64,000 nt of DNA from CTSoil-075 sp042610375 (GTDB lineage Bacteria > Bacillota > Negativicutes > DSM-13327), in NCBI RefSeq assembly GCF_042610375.1, contig NZ_JBGJZL010000001.1, positions 62,001 to 126,000 on the forward strand, given 5' to 3'. Each line of letters starts with the position of its first letter. Position 1 is the stretch's first letter. Below the pieces are notes generated by a model that saw only the letters and a program-made list of their open reading frames with translations, had not been told where the DNA came from and searched no databases. Below, piece after piece: positions 1 to 8,494 of the stretch. Position numbers and translations under genes: made by a program.

Positions 1-671
1 ATCATGGCATACATCCATTGATGTCCTTCAGGGAGCGCCTGAACCACAGGTAATAAAGGCCACCAATCAGGCATACTGATCATACTGGCAGATATCTTAG
101 CATTTGGTACAGCGACAGCTGACATCAACACCAAAGGGAGGGGCCAAAAGTTTTGCAGATTAAAAGCTCCAACTAACTGGCCATCCGTGCGCCGTAAAAT
201 CACAGGAATGTTCCCATAACGCCCGCTCATGACAATCAATAGGCTTTCCGTAATGTGCAAAATTGCTACAAATACCAGGACCTGAGGGACATCAACAATA
301 GGCCAACCAAATAACACCTTAGATAAAGCAACTAATCCTCCTGCATACGCAAAGCATAAATATCTCATGTTAATCGCCATGAGTACAATGGCGACAGGCC
401 AAATATAACTAAGCCCTAATTGACTAAGATTAACCCCCATCAATGTGAGTAAAAAACTGCCAATTATACCGCCCACACTGCCAAAGAAAATCGTCATTGT
501 AACTTGCTGCGGGAGTGAAAAAGTATCAACCCCGAGCATACGTCGCTGACTTTTCTGAACTTGCCAATACTGATAGATAATGAGCAGAATGACTAGCCAA
601 AACATAGGCTCGAAATAGACTGCAACGACACCACTGATCATGAGTTGTAACATGTCCTGCCACGGAAACAT
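1..671 (-). CDS. Partial multi-pass membrane protein, MinJ/YvjD-like N-terminal part
   Basis: An open frame runs from an ATG at 671 to the left edge of the window, about 223 codons, and its 3' part is missing. The start is preceded by a GAGGTGAAAG ribosome site. The translation begins MFPWQDMLQLMISG and consists mostly of hydrophobic helices (about six), with short polar loops. In Bacillus the gene next to the ctpB protease and ftsEX encodes MinJ, a multi-pass membrane protein with a C-terminal PDZ domain that bridges DivIVA and MinD. The same position here, immediately downstream of an S41 protease gene, makes a MinJ-like division or topology factor the best guess. The PDZ domain that would confirm this lies outside the window, so the identity is inferred from synteny. 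Confidence 0.6.
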   Translation of the reverse strand, partial: MFPWQDMLQLMISGVVAVYFEPMFWLVILLIIYQYWQVQKSQRRMLGVDTFSLPQQVTMTIFFGSVGGIIGSFLLTLMGVNLSQLGLSYIWPVAIVLMAINMRYLCFAYAGGLVALSKVLFGWPIVDVPQVLVFVAILHITESLLIVMSGRYGNIPVILRRTDGQLVGAFNLQNFWPLPLVLMSAVAVPNAKISASMISMPDWWPLLPVVQALPEGHQWMYAM

Positions 672-710
672 ACTTTCACCTCTAATCTAAAAAGTATTAA
701 ATGGGGAAAA

Positions 711-736
711 AGCGGCTAAGGCCAAAGCCCGCCGCT
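711..736 (-). terminator. Rho-independent terminator after the S41 protease gene
   Basis: AGCGGC and GCCGCT arms enclose a loop. On the minus strand the hairpin is followed directly by five T (706-710). It lies just after the S41 protease stop codon and separates that gene from the MinJ-like gene. Confidence 0.7.
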
Positions 737-745
737 GATACTCTA

Positions 746-1888
746 CTATTTGATTATTTTTTCTTTTACAACTTCGATTGCTTTATCTAGCTGCACATCC
801 TTTTGCGCATCTTTTTCCATTTCCACTTTAATATCAGGTTCAAGACCAATGCCATTAATTGAACGATCATTTGGTGTTAAATATTTGGCAATTGTCAGCT
901 TAATTCCACCACCATCTAAACGAAGTATGGTTTGAACTGAGCCTTTACCATATGTTTTAGTACCAATTAGAGTGCCTGATCCTGTATCTTGAATGGCACC
1001 TGACACAATCTCAGAAGCACTAGCGCTCCCCCCATTGACAAGAACAGCAGCTGGATATTTTACTTTTTCCAAACTAGACGAATGTACTTCGCGCTGACCA
1101 TCCCGAGTTACCACGGATACCACAGGACCTTTCGGTACAAATAGATTGGCAACCTTCACACTTTCTTGAAGTAATCCACCTGGATTATCTCGAAGATCTA
1201 AGACGACAGCTTTCATACCTTCTTTTTCTAGTTCTTGATATTTACGTACTAAATCACTGCCTGTATTCTCATTAAACATCGAAATACGAATATAACCAAT
1301 TTCATCAGATAACATTTTTCCTGATACCGTCTTAATTTGAATACTAGAACGAGTCAAAGCATAATCTTTTAAGGGTTCATTGCCGCGACGAATCGACAAG
1401 GTTACAGTTGATCCTTCTGGTCCTCTAATTTTTCCAACAGCTTCATCTAACGCCATATCTTTACTGTCTTTGCCATCAATCTTGGCGATTTGATCACCAC
1501 TTTTAATACCTGCTTTTTCACTCGGCGTGCCTTCGATAGGGGAAACAACAGTGAGCATTTTATCTTTCACACCAATGACAATACCCACACCACCAAAAGA
1601 CCCTTCCGTTTCAATCATAAATTCCTTATACATCTTAGCATCCATATAAATAGAATGAGGATCACCTAAGGAATTAACCATCCCTTTTACAGCACCCGCC
1701 ATTAAAGTTTCCATAGGTACCGGTTCAACATACCGACTTGTAATAATTTGTACTGCTCTGAAAAATTTTAACGTACTGACTACATCAGTAGAATTACCAT
1801 TGATAAGGTAGATAAATCCACCAGCAGTTACAGAAAAAGTAAATATTACTAACAAAATAGCACCTATAATGATTTTACGACGACTCAA
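746..1888 (-). CDS. S41 family C-terminal processing peptidase (CtpA/CtpB-type)
   Basis: This is a periplasmic or extracytoplasmic serine protease with a Ser/Lys dyad that trims protein C-termini. An N-terminal membrane anchor (IIIGAILLVIFTFSVTAGG) is followed by a PDZ domain around GGVGIVIG...VVSPIEGTPSEKAGIKSGDQI and an S41 catalytic domain. The nucleophile lies in GGSASASEIVSG and the catalytic Lys in TYGKGSVQ. Length is normal for the family. I prefer the TTG at 1888 (MSRRKIII), which has GGGGTG six bases upstream; the frame extends to an ATG at 1918 that lacks a clear ribosome site. In Bacillus, CtpB cleaves SpoIVFA during sporulation and sits beside ftsEX and minJ, as here. Whether this protein has a sporulation role cannot be read from the sequence. 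Confidence 0.93.
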   Translation of the reverse strand: MSRRKIIIGAILLVIFTFSVTAGGFIYLINGNSTDVVSTLKFFRAVQIITSRYVEPVPMETLMAGAVKGMVNSLGDPHSIYMDAKMYKEFMIETEGSFGGVGIVIGVKDKMLTVVSPIEGTPSEKAGIKSGDQIAKIDGKDSKDMALDEAVGKIRGPEGSTVTLSIRRGNEPLKDYALTRSSIQIKTVSGKMLSDEIGYIRISMFNENTGSDLVRKYQELEKEGMKAVVLDLRDNPGGLLQESVKVANLFVPKGPVVSVVTRDGQREVHSSSLEKVKYPAAVLVNGGSASASEIVSGAIQDTGSGTLIGTKTYGKGSVQTILRLDGGGIKLTIAKYLTPNDRSINGIGLEPDIKVEMEKDAQKDVQLDKAIEVVKEKIIK

Positions 1889-1979
1889 TATACACACCCC
1901 AATTCGAGATATGGGCATCGCCCAATTCTTTAATGCAACTTATATATATGTAGAAAACCTAAAAAATATTCTATATACC

Positions 1980-2008
1980 GTAAGGGCACCCTAGACGGGT
2001 ACCCTTAC
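1980..2008 (-). terminator. Hairpin between the M23 protein and S41 protease genes
   Basis: GTAAGGG-ACCC and GGGT-CCCTTAC arms flank a five-base loop. No T-run follows on the minus strand, so this may be an attenuator or processing hairpin rather than a strong terminator. Confidence 0.4.
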
Positions 2009-2022
2009 CATATCGTGACATT

Positions 2023-3150
2023 TTATAGATAGCTCAATGGGTTAACCGGAGAACCACCTTGTCGTACTTCAAAATGCAAATGTGGCCCTGTTGAATAACC
2101 AGTTGAACCAACTCTTGAAATCGGTTCACCTTTACGTACACGTTGCCCTTCACTTACAAGTAACTCTGAATTATGACCATATAATGTGGAGATACCATTG
2201 CCATGCTCAATAATCACAGCTTTACCATATCCACCCATCCAATCAGCAAAAATAACTACGCCACCATCTGCAGCTCGCACCGTATCACCATATTCAGCAC
2301 CAATATCAATACCGCTATGAAAACGTTGTGAACCAAAAACAGGATGACTTCGCCAACCAAAAGGTGATGTAATTTCCGTAACTTCTGTCGGCCACATCAT
2401 GGAGCCTGTGCTACCAGTTGGTCCTCCTTGTTTTGACGATTGCCGATTGCGAATCATCTGTTCAATTCTCTGCGATGCTTCTGCCAATTCTTGATAAGCC
2501 TGCTCTGATGCATTTTTTTCACTTACTGCCGCATCCAATACACGTTCGCGTTCTTTTTTACTGGCTTCAATTACTTTTTTCTTTTCGTCTATTGTTTGCT
2601 TTAATACCAAAATTGATGCCCGATCACGATCTAACTCGGATTTTGTCTGCAACACCAATTCTCGTTCAGCTTTAACTTTGAGAATCAATTCTAGATCTTT
2701 ATTAATGATCCGTTTTAAAATATCTACACGCGTTGTAAAATCACCAAAATCATTCGCACCAAGTAATACATCTAAATAACTTAGCTGTCCATTTTGATAG
2801 ATATCACGGATGCGAGTATTTAAGATCAAACTTCTTTCAGATAATTTTTTTTCTGTTGCTGCTAAAATCACTGTATTTTTTTTAATTTGCTCTTCTGTTG
2901 CACTTAGCTTATTTTGAACAGACTTGTAATCACCTTGAGCCGTTTCTAATTCAGTCTGGACCTTACGCAGTTGCTCAGATACACTATCAACCTTTTGCTG
3001 AGCCGCCGCCGTTTTCTCTTTCTGTTCTTGCATTTGTTGCTGAACTTGTTGTTGTTGTTCCCCAAGTTCACTTGCCAATACAGGTCCTACAACCATGATA
3101 GACATAAGCAGCACTAACCCGCAAGCAAGATATCGTCGAAATCTAAACAT
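2023..3150 (-). CDS. M23 peptidase with coiled coil, EnvC/PcsB-like
   Basis: This is a murein hydrolase or hydrolase activator acting at the division site. A signal peptide (about residues 1-27, ending near GPVLA) is followed by a long, Gln/Lys/Glu-rich coiled coil (about 28-235) and a C-terminal LytM/M23 domain. The zinc and active-site residues appear intact: HSGIDIG, then HGNG, and GPHLHFEV near the end. EnvC-type activators that do not cut peptidoglycan themselves have lost these residues, so this protein may be a hydrolase in its own right. It lies 13 bases after ftsX. FtsEX is known to control coiled-coil partners (EnvC in E. coli, PcsB in streptococci, CwlO in Bacillus), which supports FtsEX regulation here. 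Confidence 0.92.
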   Translation of the reverse strand: MFRFRRYLACGLVLLMSIMVVGPVLASELGEQQQQVQQQMQEQKEKTAAAQQKVDSVSEQLRKVQTELETAQGDYKSVQNKLSATEEQIKKNTVILAATEKKLSERSLILNTRIRDIYQNGQLSYLDVLLGANDFGDFTTRVDILKRIINKDLELILKVKAERELVLQTKSELDRDRASILVLKQTIDEKKKVIEASKKERERVLDAAVSEKNASEQAYQELAEASQRIEQMIRNRQSSKQGGPTGSTGSMMWPTEVTEITSPFGWRSHPVFGSQRFHSGIDIGAEYGDTVRAADGGVVIFADWMGGYGKAVIIEHGNGISTLYGHNSELLVSEGQRVRKGEPISRVGSTGYSTGPHLHFEVRQGGSPVNPLSYL

Positions 3151-3163
3151 GAAAAACCTCCCG

Positions 3164-4051
3164 CTATACTTGCATAAATTTTCGCAGTGATATAGTACTG
3201 CCTAAGGCTCCAATGATAGTACCGATCAGCAGTAATACAATACTAATATAATTGATAAATGGATATTGTGGAATCAAGGGCAAAAAGGCTAAGGATTCAT
3301 ACACTTGATGAATCAAAGCACCATAGGTTTGATTCAGGAGCACGACTGCAAGGAGCGCTCCACCAAAACCTAAAATAATTCCCTCAAGCAGAAAAGGCCA
3401 GCGAATGAACCAATCAGTCGCACCTACATATTTCATAATACCAATTTCTCGGCGCCGTGCGAACACAGTTAAACGAATAGTATTGGAAATAATAAACAAT
3501 GCTGCCAAAGCCAAAAAACCAATGAGAATTACGCCAAAGATGCGTATCATTCGAGTCAGCGTAAATAATTGTTCCACGACTTCTTGACCATATTTAGCAT
3601 TTTCTACGCCTTTTATTTGAGCAATGGCTTGAGCGACAGGTTTAACCTTTTCAGGGCTGTCCATCTTCACCTCAAAGGCATTCGGTAATGGATTGTTACC
3701 ATCAAGAGCCTTTAGAATGCTCTGCTGTTCACCCAATCGCTCTTTAAACCGACTCATCGCTTCTTCTTTAGCAACAAAAATAACCTGGTTTACTCCAGGA
3801 AGTTTAGTAATTTTGGTACCGATTTCACGCATTTGCACATCACTAAGTCCATCTTGCAGATAGACAGAAACCTGTACTTGAGATTCCAAATTAGATGCCA
3901 TATTGTTCAAATTAAGAACCATAATCAAAAACATTCCCAGAATTAAAAGAGATAAAGCAACCGTACTAATGGATGCAAAACTCATTAAGCCATTACGTCG
4001 AATTGAACTAACGGCCTCTTTAATAAAATATTCAATTGTTCTAATCTTCAT
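3164..4051 (-). CDS. ftsX: Cell division protein FtsX
   Basis: FtsX is the permease-like subunit of the FtsEX complex. It transmits ATP hydrolysis by FtsE across the membrane to peptidoglycan hydrolases. A cytoplasmic N-terminus (MKIRTIEYFIKEAVSSIRRN) leads to a first membrane helix. An extracytoplasmic domain with the family pattern VSVYLQDGLSD follows, then three C-terminal helices, with RREIGIMKYVGATDWFIRWPF between helices 2 and 3. I start at the ATG at 4051, nine bases after AAAGGGG, so the gene overlaps the end of ftsE by 11 bases. An upstream in-frame start at 4105 would make an 18-residue extension unlike FtsX. The next gene encodes the probable M23 effector. Confidence 0.95.
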   Translation of the reverse strand: MKIRTIEYFIKEAVSSIRRNGLMSFASISTVALSLLILGMFLIMVLNLNNMASNLESQVQVSVYLQDGLSDVQMREIGTKITKLPGVNQVIFVAKEEAMSRFKERLGEQQSILKALDGNNPLPNAFEVKMDSPEKVKPVAQAIAQIKGVENAKYGQEVVEQLFTLTRMIRIFGVILIGFLALAALFIISNTIRLTVFARRREIGIMKYVGATDWFIRWPFLLEGIILGFGGALLAVVLLNQTYGALIHQVYESLAFLPLIPQYPFINYISIVLLLIGTIIGALGSTISLRKFMQV

Positions 4052-4727
4052 AGCCATATACCCCTTTGACCTCATCGCGAGCAATCTTACCCTTTTCAAT
4101 GGCAATCACGCGTTTTTTCATCGCATCAACAACAGTTTTGTCATGAGTTGCCATCACAATTGTTGTTCCACCTTTATTAATGCGTGCAAAAATCTTCATG
4201 ATTTCCCAAGAAGTTTCGGGATCTAGATTGCCTGTTGGCTCATCAGCAATGACCACCACTGGATTATTGACGATCGCCCTGGCAATGGCAACACGTTGCT
4301 GCTCGCCACCTGACAATTCACTGGGGCAACTTCCTGACTTATGTCGAAGACCCACTAAATCAAGTACATGAGTCACCCGTTTTTTAATATCCCGATGTGA
4401 TGATTCAATGACTTGCATAGCAAACGCTACATTTTCATACACAGTTTTATTAGGTAATAAACGATAATCTTGAAAAACAATCCCTAAATTTCGCCTTAAA
4501 TAAGGCACCTCTGATGGTTGAAGTTCACCAACATTACGACCATTGACAATAAGTTTCCCTTTTGTTGGAAGTTCTTCCCGAAAAATCATCTTTATGAAAG
4601 TAGATTTACCAGCACCGCTTGGTCCTACTACAAATAAGAAATCACCTTTAGGAATGTCAATCGTAATATCAGAGAGGGCGACACAACCATTATCATATAC
4701 TTTAGAAACACCAGACAAATGAATCAA
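4041..4727 (-). CDS. ftsE: Cell division ATP-binding protein FtsE
   Basis: This is the ABC-type ATPase of the FtsEX division complex. It carries Walker A GPSGAGKST, signature LSGGEQQRVAIARA, Walker B VVIADEPTGNLD and the switch His in ATHD. The frame opens at a TTG at 4757 with no obvious ribosome site. A TTG at 4727 (MIHLSGVSKVY) lies 12 bases after AGGGAG and gives 228 residues, the usual FtsE size, so I prefer it. Both candidate starts are TTG, which suggests modest translation. The gene overlaps ftsX by 11 bases, consistent with coupling of the two subunits. Confidence 0.95.
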   Translation of the reverse strand: MIHLSGVSKVYDNGCVALSDITIDIPKGDFLFVVGPSGAGKSTFIKMIFREELPTKGKLIVNGRNVGELQPSEVPYLRRNLGIVFQDYRLLPNKTVYENVAFAMQVIESSHRDIKKRVTHVLDLVGLRHKSGSCPSELSGGEQQRVAIARAIVNNPVVVIADEPTGNLDPETSWEIMKIFARINKGGTTIVMATHDKTVVDAMKKRVIAIEKGKIARDEVKGVYGYED

Positions 4728-4832
4728 TCTATAGTCACTCTCCCTACGAATCGCCAAGTTTCAATTCTACTTACTAAAACTTTGACATTTTTCATAAAAT
4801 ACCTCTTTTATTTATGATTTTTTTCATAAACC

Positions 4833-5576
4833 TTACTTTAAAATCTCGACAATATACAATGTTGTTCCTCCTAATACACCAACCAATCCGAAGTACCACC
4901 AACCCACCGACAGCCGCTGCCGAATCGTCAGCTTATAATAAAGTAAATTCTCATCAACATCTTGACTTTGCCACAATCTAAATAAGGAAAAGACTAGAAT
5001 CAGAAAGACAAAGACATTATAAGTATATACAAATAACAGCCCAATCACAATACTTCCTAACCACCACAAACGAGGAGAAATTGCAGCAGCAATACGTCCA
5101 CCATCCAAGGGTTCACAAGGTATCAGATTAAATAAATTGAGCAAACAAGCTGTATAGGATAATATTAACAATAACATATTATTTGTCCATAAGTAAAGAA
5201 CCAAGCAAAACAAAGCACTGAGTGTCCCCATCGCCGGACCACCAATCGCAACATTGGCTTCCATTTTCACATTAAGAGGTAATTCTTTTATACGAATCAC
5301 AGCCCCAAAAAAAGGAATAAAAATAGGACTAGAAACGTGTAGTCCTACCACCTTTGATGCTACTAAATGTCCAAATTCATGAGCAAAAAGTAATAATACA
5401 AAACCTAAAGCAAATTTCAAACCAAAAGCCACAGCATAGACCGCGATGGAAATGAGCATCGACAGGGCCATCATCAAAATTGGCCCAAGCTTTAGCATGG
5501 CAATACAACTTGCCAAACAAATCACAGTTCGCCGAATCATCTGCCGACCTAAACCAATAACTTGCCAAGCCTTCAT
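4833..5576 (-). CDS. Site-2 protease family (M50-like) membrane metallopeptidase
   Basis: This is an intramembrane zinc metallopeptidase of the site-2-protease clan. About six hydrophobic helices are visible. The HEFGH zinc motif sits at residues 66-70 inside a helix, and the third ligand is in EPLDGGR at about residue 155. The short form without a PDZ domain resembles the SpoIVFB-like and YwhC-like branch rather than RseP. The start follows AGGAGG seven bases upstream. The substrate is unknown. Proximity to a CtpB-like protease is suggestive because CtpB and SpoIVFB work in one cascade in Bacillus, but SpoIVFA is not visible here. Confidence 0.85.
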   Translation of the reverse strand: MKAWQVIGLGRQMIRRTVICLASCIAMLKLGPILMMALSMLISIAVYAVAFGLKFALGFVLLLFAHEFGHLVASKVVGLHVSSPIFIPFFGAVIRIKELPLNVKMEANVAIGGPAMGTLSALFCLVLYLWTNNMLLLILSYTACLLNLFNLIPCEPLDGGRIAAAISPRLWWLGSIVIGLLFVYTYNVFVFLILVFSLFRLWQSQDVDENLLYYKLTIRQRLSVGWWYFGLVGVLGGTTLYIVEILK

Positions 5577-5632
5577 ACAGCCACCTCCTGCTCCTTACAA
5601 TGGAATGTTTCTTCTCACTCTATTATCAATAA

Positions 5633-5673
5633 AAAAAGACTCTCTTCATGTTTATGCATGAGAGAGTCTTTTT
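5633..5673 (-). terminator. Strong terminator after the transketolase genes
   Basis: AAAAAGACTCTC and GAGAGTCTTTTT arms are separated by a short loop and flanked by A and T tracts, so the hairpin could work in both directions. It lies 15 bases beyond the transketolase C-subunit stop on the minus strand. Confidence 0.85.
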
Positions 5674-5687
5674 ATCTATCGTGTCGT

Positions 5688-6623
5688 TTATTTTTTGCGT
5701 CCCACTACTTTTTTTGCAGCAGCGATAATATCATCCGCTGTTAAATGATATTTCACAAGTAAAGTTGGTGGAGTACCTGATTCACCAAAGGTATCCATGA
5801 CACCGATACGTTCCATTGGCACAGGCATATTTTCTACAAGAACTTCAGCAACTGCACTTCCCAGACCACCAATGATGCTATGTTCTTCACAAGTTACAAT
5901 GGCACCAGTATCTGTCGCTGCTTTAATAATCGCCTCTTTATCGATCGGCTTAATGGTATGAAAATTTAAAACGCGTGCGCTAATCCCTGCACTCACTAAG
6001 GCCTCAGCTGCAGCTTTTGCAGGAGCAACCATAATACCCGTTGCCATAATCGTTACATCTGTACCATCAACTAATTCTACAGCCTTACCATGTTCATATT
6101 GATAGTCAGCTGTAAATAGATCCGGCACGGACATACGACCTAAACGAATATAGACAGGTCCCTTATACTCAGCAGCAAATGCTACTGCTTGGCGAGTTTC
6201 CTCAGCATCAGCAGGTACAATCACTGTCATGTTAGGAATACTGCGCATCAAAGAAATATCTTCAATCGCTTGATGAGAAGCTCCATCTTCGCCGACTGTC
6301 AAGCCTGCATGAGTAGCAGCAATTTTTACATTAAGCTGTGGATAGCAAATTGAATTACGAACCTGTTCAAAGGCGCGTCCAGCAGCAAACATAGCAAAAG
6401 TAGAGACAAAAGGAATTTTACCAGAGGCTGCAAGACCTGCGCCAACCCCCATTAAATTTTGCTCTGCAATCCCCACATTAAAAAATCGTTCAGGAAAAGC
6501 CTTAGCAAAAACAGCAGTCTTCGTTGATTTGGATAAATCTGCATCTAATACTACGATATCTTTATGTTTTGCTCCAAGTTCTTTTAGTATTTCTCCGTAT
6601 GCTTCACGAGTTGCTAACCCCAT
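5688..6623 (-). CDS. Transketolase, C-terminal subunit
   Basis: This is the pyrimidine-binding half of a split, thiamine-diphosphate-dependent transketolase of the non-oxidative pentose phosphate pathway. Residues 1-170 form the Pyr domain, with the cofactor-activating Glu in NVGIAEQNLMGVGAGLAASG and GEDGASHQA. The rest is the transketolase C-terminal domain (VTCEEHSIIGGLGSAVAE). At 311 residues it matches split transketolase C-subunits of anaerobes and archaea rather than the single 660-residue enzyme. It follows the N-subunit gene by 94 bases and has AAAGGGGAG before its ATG. A split DXP synthase or a related ketoacid enzyme is less likely, given the transketolase-like partner. Confidence 0.93.
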   Translation of the reverse strand: MGLATREAYGEILKELGAKHKDIVVLDADLSKSTKTAVFAKAFPERFFNVGIAEQNLMGVGAGLAASGKIPFVSTFAMFAAGRAFEQVRNSICYPQLNVKIAATHAGLTVGEDGASHQAIEDISLMRSIPNMTVIVPADAEETRQAVAFAAEYKGPVYIRLGRMSVPDLFTADYQYEHGKAVELVDGTDVTIMATGIMVAPAKAAAEALVSAGISARVLNFHTIKPIDKEAIIKAATDTGAIVTCEEHSIIGGLGSAVAEVLVENMPVPMERIGVMDTFGESGTPPTLLVKYHLTADDIIAAAKKVVGRKK

Positions 6624-6717
6624 TCTAAACTCCCCTTTCTGGCTATCTCAAAACGTCCACCTACATGACTACTTCTGCCGTGAACACTTGAACGTTTGAA
6701 TTAGCCTTCGTTATATT

Positions 6718-7563
6718 TTATTGATTCTCTAAATCACTTAATTGTGCAAGGAATAATTCACATTGAGCGTGAGTTGGTGCTTTACCATGCCAGTCAGCGA
6801 TGTTTTCCATTTCACATACGCCTTTACCTTTAACAGTTTTAGCCACAATCATGGTTGGTTTACCTTTAACTGTTTTAGCAGTTTGAATGGCATCATAAAT
6901 TGCGTTTATATCATGCCCATCAATAACAAGCACATTCCAATTAAAAGCCTGCCATTTTTCAGGGATTGGTAAAGGTGATAGGACTTCAGATACAGGGCCA
7001 TCAATCTGGAGTCCATTAAAATCAACAAAAGCTGTTAAATTATCCAGTTTGTAATGGGCAGCAAACATAGCTCCTTCCCATACCATACCTTCTTCTAATT
7101 CACCATCACCAAGGATGGTATAGATGCGACGATCACTGCCATCAAGACGAGCTGCTAGTGCCATGCCCGAAGCAACACTCAAACCTTGGCCTAGTGAACC
7201 AGTAGACATATCAATCCCTGGCAAATTTTTCATACTTGGATGACCTTGTAAACGACTATCTATTTTTCGTAATGTTAATAGCTCTTCTTTTGGGAAGAAA
7301 CCTTTCTCTGCCAACGTTGCATACAGCACAGGTGCTGCATGACCTTTGGACAACACGAAACGATCTCGATCACTCTCTTGTGGGTTCTTGGCATCTACAT
7401 TCATTTCAGCAAAATATAATGTTGTCAAAATATCAGTCGCTGATAAAGAACCACCTGGATGGCCAGACTGGGCCTCAGTCACCATAGAGACAATGCTAGA
7501 ACGAATGGATTTTGCATAACTCTCAAGTTGCGCTACTTCTTCTGTCGTAAGTTTTTTAGACAT
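6718..7563 (-). CDS. Transketolase, N-terminal subunit
   Basis: This is the diphosphate-binding (PP) half of the split transketolase. Family landmarks are SIVSMVTEAQSGHPGGSLS, VLSKGHAAPVLYA, STGSLGQGLSVASGMA and the ThDP/Mg motif starting GDGELEEGMVWE and ending at a downstream Asn (FVDFNGLQ). GKAPTH near the C-terminus supplies a conserved His. It pairs with the downstream C-subunit to rebuild one complete active site at the interface. The 281-residue length is standard for the split form. Confidence 0.94.
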   Translation of the reverse strand: MSKKLTTEEVAQLESYAKSIRSSIVSMVTEAQSGHPGGSLSATDILTTLYFAEMNVDAKNPQESDRDRFVLSKGHAAPVLYATLAEKGFFPKEELLTLRKIDSRLQGHPSMKNLPGIDMSTGSLGQGLSVASGMALAARLDGSDRRIYTILGDGELEEGMVWEGAMFAAHYKLDNLTAFVDFNGLQIDGPVSEVLSPLPIPEKWQAFNWNVLVIDGHDINAIYDAIQTAKTVKGKPTMIVAKTVKGKGVCEMENIADWHGKAPTHAQCELFLAQLSDLENQ

Positions 7564-7636
7564 AAATTCTACCCCCTTTTTTTACGAATTGAGACAATAT
7601 ATCACGTTCTCAATTCCAAGTAAGAACGACTAAGGC

Positions 7637-8491
7637 TTATGACCTCAACCTTTTCACCTCTGTAAAACCTTCGCCCAATACCTCATGGGCAGATGTAACA
7701 ATAACAAAAGCCTTCGGATCAATTTCATAAATTAACTCTTTTAGTTGAGTCACTTCACTTGTACTGACCACACATAATAACATTTGTCTCGGCTCTCCAG
7801 TATAACATCCTTTGGCCTCCCAAAGAGTTACACCCCGATCCAATTCTATAAGAATCGCATCAGATACTTGAGTCGGTTGACTGCTCATCACAAAAAAAGC
7901 CTTAGATGAACTAGGTCCTTCCTGAACCAGATCAATAATCTGGCCTGTAACAAACATAGAGATCAAAGCATATAAAGCAAGTTCAGGGCTTTTAAAAGCC
8001 ACACCAGCAAAAATGATAACAAAAAAATCTGCTGCCATCATGGCTTGCCCAATGCGAATTCCTAGTAACTTATTCAAAATAACAGCTGCTAAAGCCGTAC
8101 CAGCAGTATTGCCCTTAGATCGAAATACCAGACCTAAACCAATACCACCCACTACTCCACCATATAAAGAACTTAATAACAAATCATTTGTAAGAACTGG
8201 AGTAAAAGGCGCTGTCATATCAATAGCCACAGAGAGTACACCAGCGCCAAATAATGTATTGATCCCATAGCGAGCACCCATGATCTTAATACCAGCGATA
8301 AATAAGGGAATATTAAATGCGAGCATGATAAGACCAACGGGCCAGCCTAACAAATGATGGAGTACTGTCGCTAAACCACTCACGCCACCTGCCGCCACCT
8401 TATTGGGTATCAAAAACATATTCAGACTCACTGCTGTAATAACAGCCCCTACTGTAATTCCCAGATAGTCACGCCATACTATTTTTTTCAT
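7637..8491 (-). CDS. YitT family membrane protein (DUF161 + DUF2179)
   Basis: An N-terminal block of about five or six membrane helices carries typical family patterns (FLIPNKVAAGGVSGLA, GNTAGTALAA, GQIIDLVQEG). A cytoplasmic C-terminal DUF2179 domain of about 90 residues follows (DRGVTLWEAKGCYTGEPRQMLLCVV). The family is widespread in Firmicutes, with several paralogues per genome. Its transported substrate or role is not established, and I infer none. Only three bases separate it from csaB, so the two are probably co-transcribed. Confidence 0.9.
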   Translation of the reverse strand: MKKIVWRDYLGITVGAVITAVSLNMFLIPNKVAAGGVSGLATVLHHLLGWPVGLIMLAFNIPLFIAGIKIMGARYGINTLFGAGVLSVAIDMTAPFTPVLTNDLLLSSLYGGVVGGIGLGLVFRSKGNTAGTALAAVILNKLLGIRIGQAMMAADFFVIIFAGVAFKSPELALYALISMFVTGQIIDLVQEGPSSSKAFFVMSSQPTQVSDAILIELDRGVTLWEAKGCYTGEPRQMLLCVVSTSEVTQLKELIYEIDPKAFVIVTSAHEVLGEGFTEVKRLRS

Positions 8492-8494
8492 GAC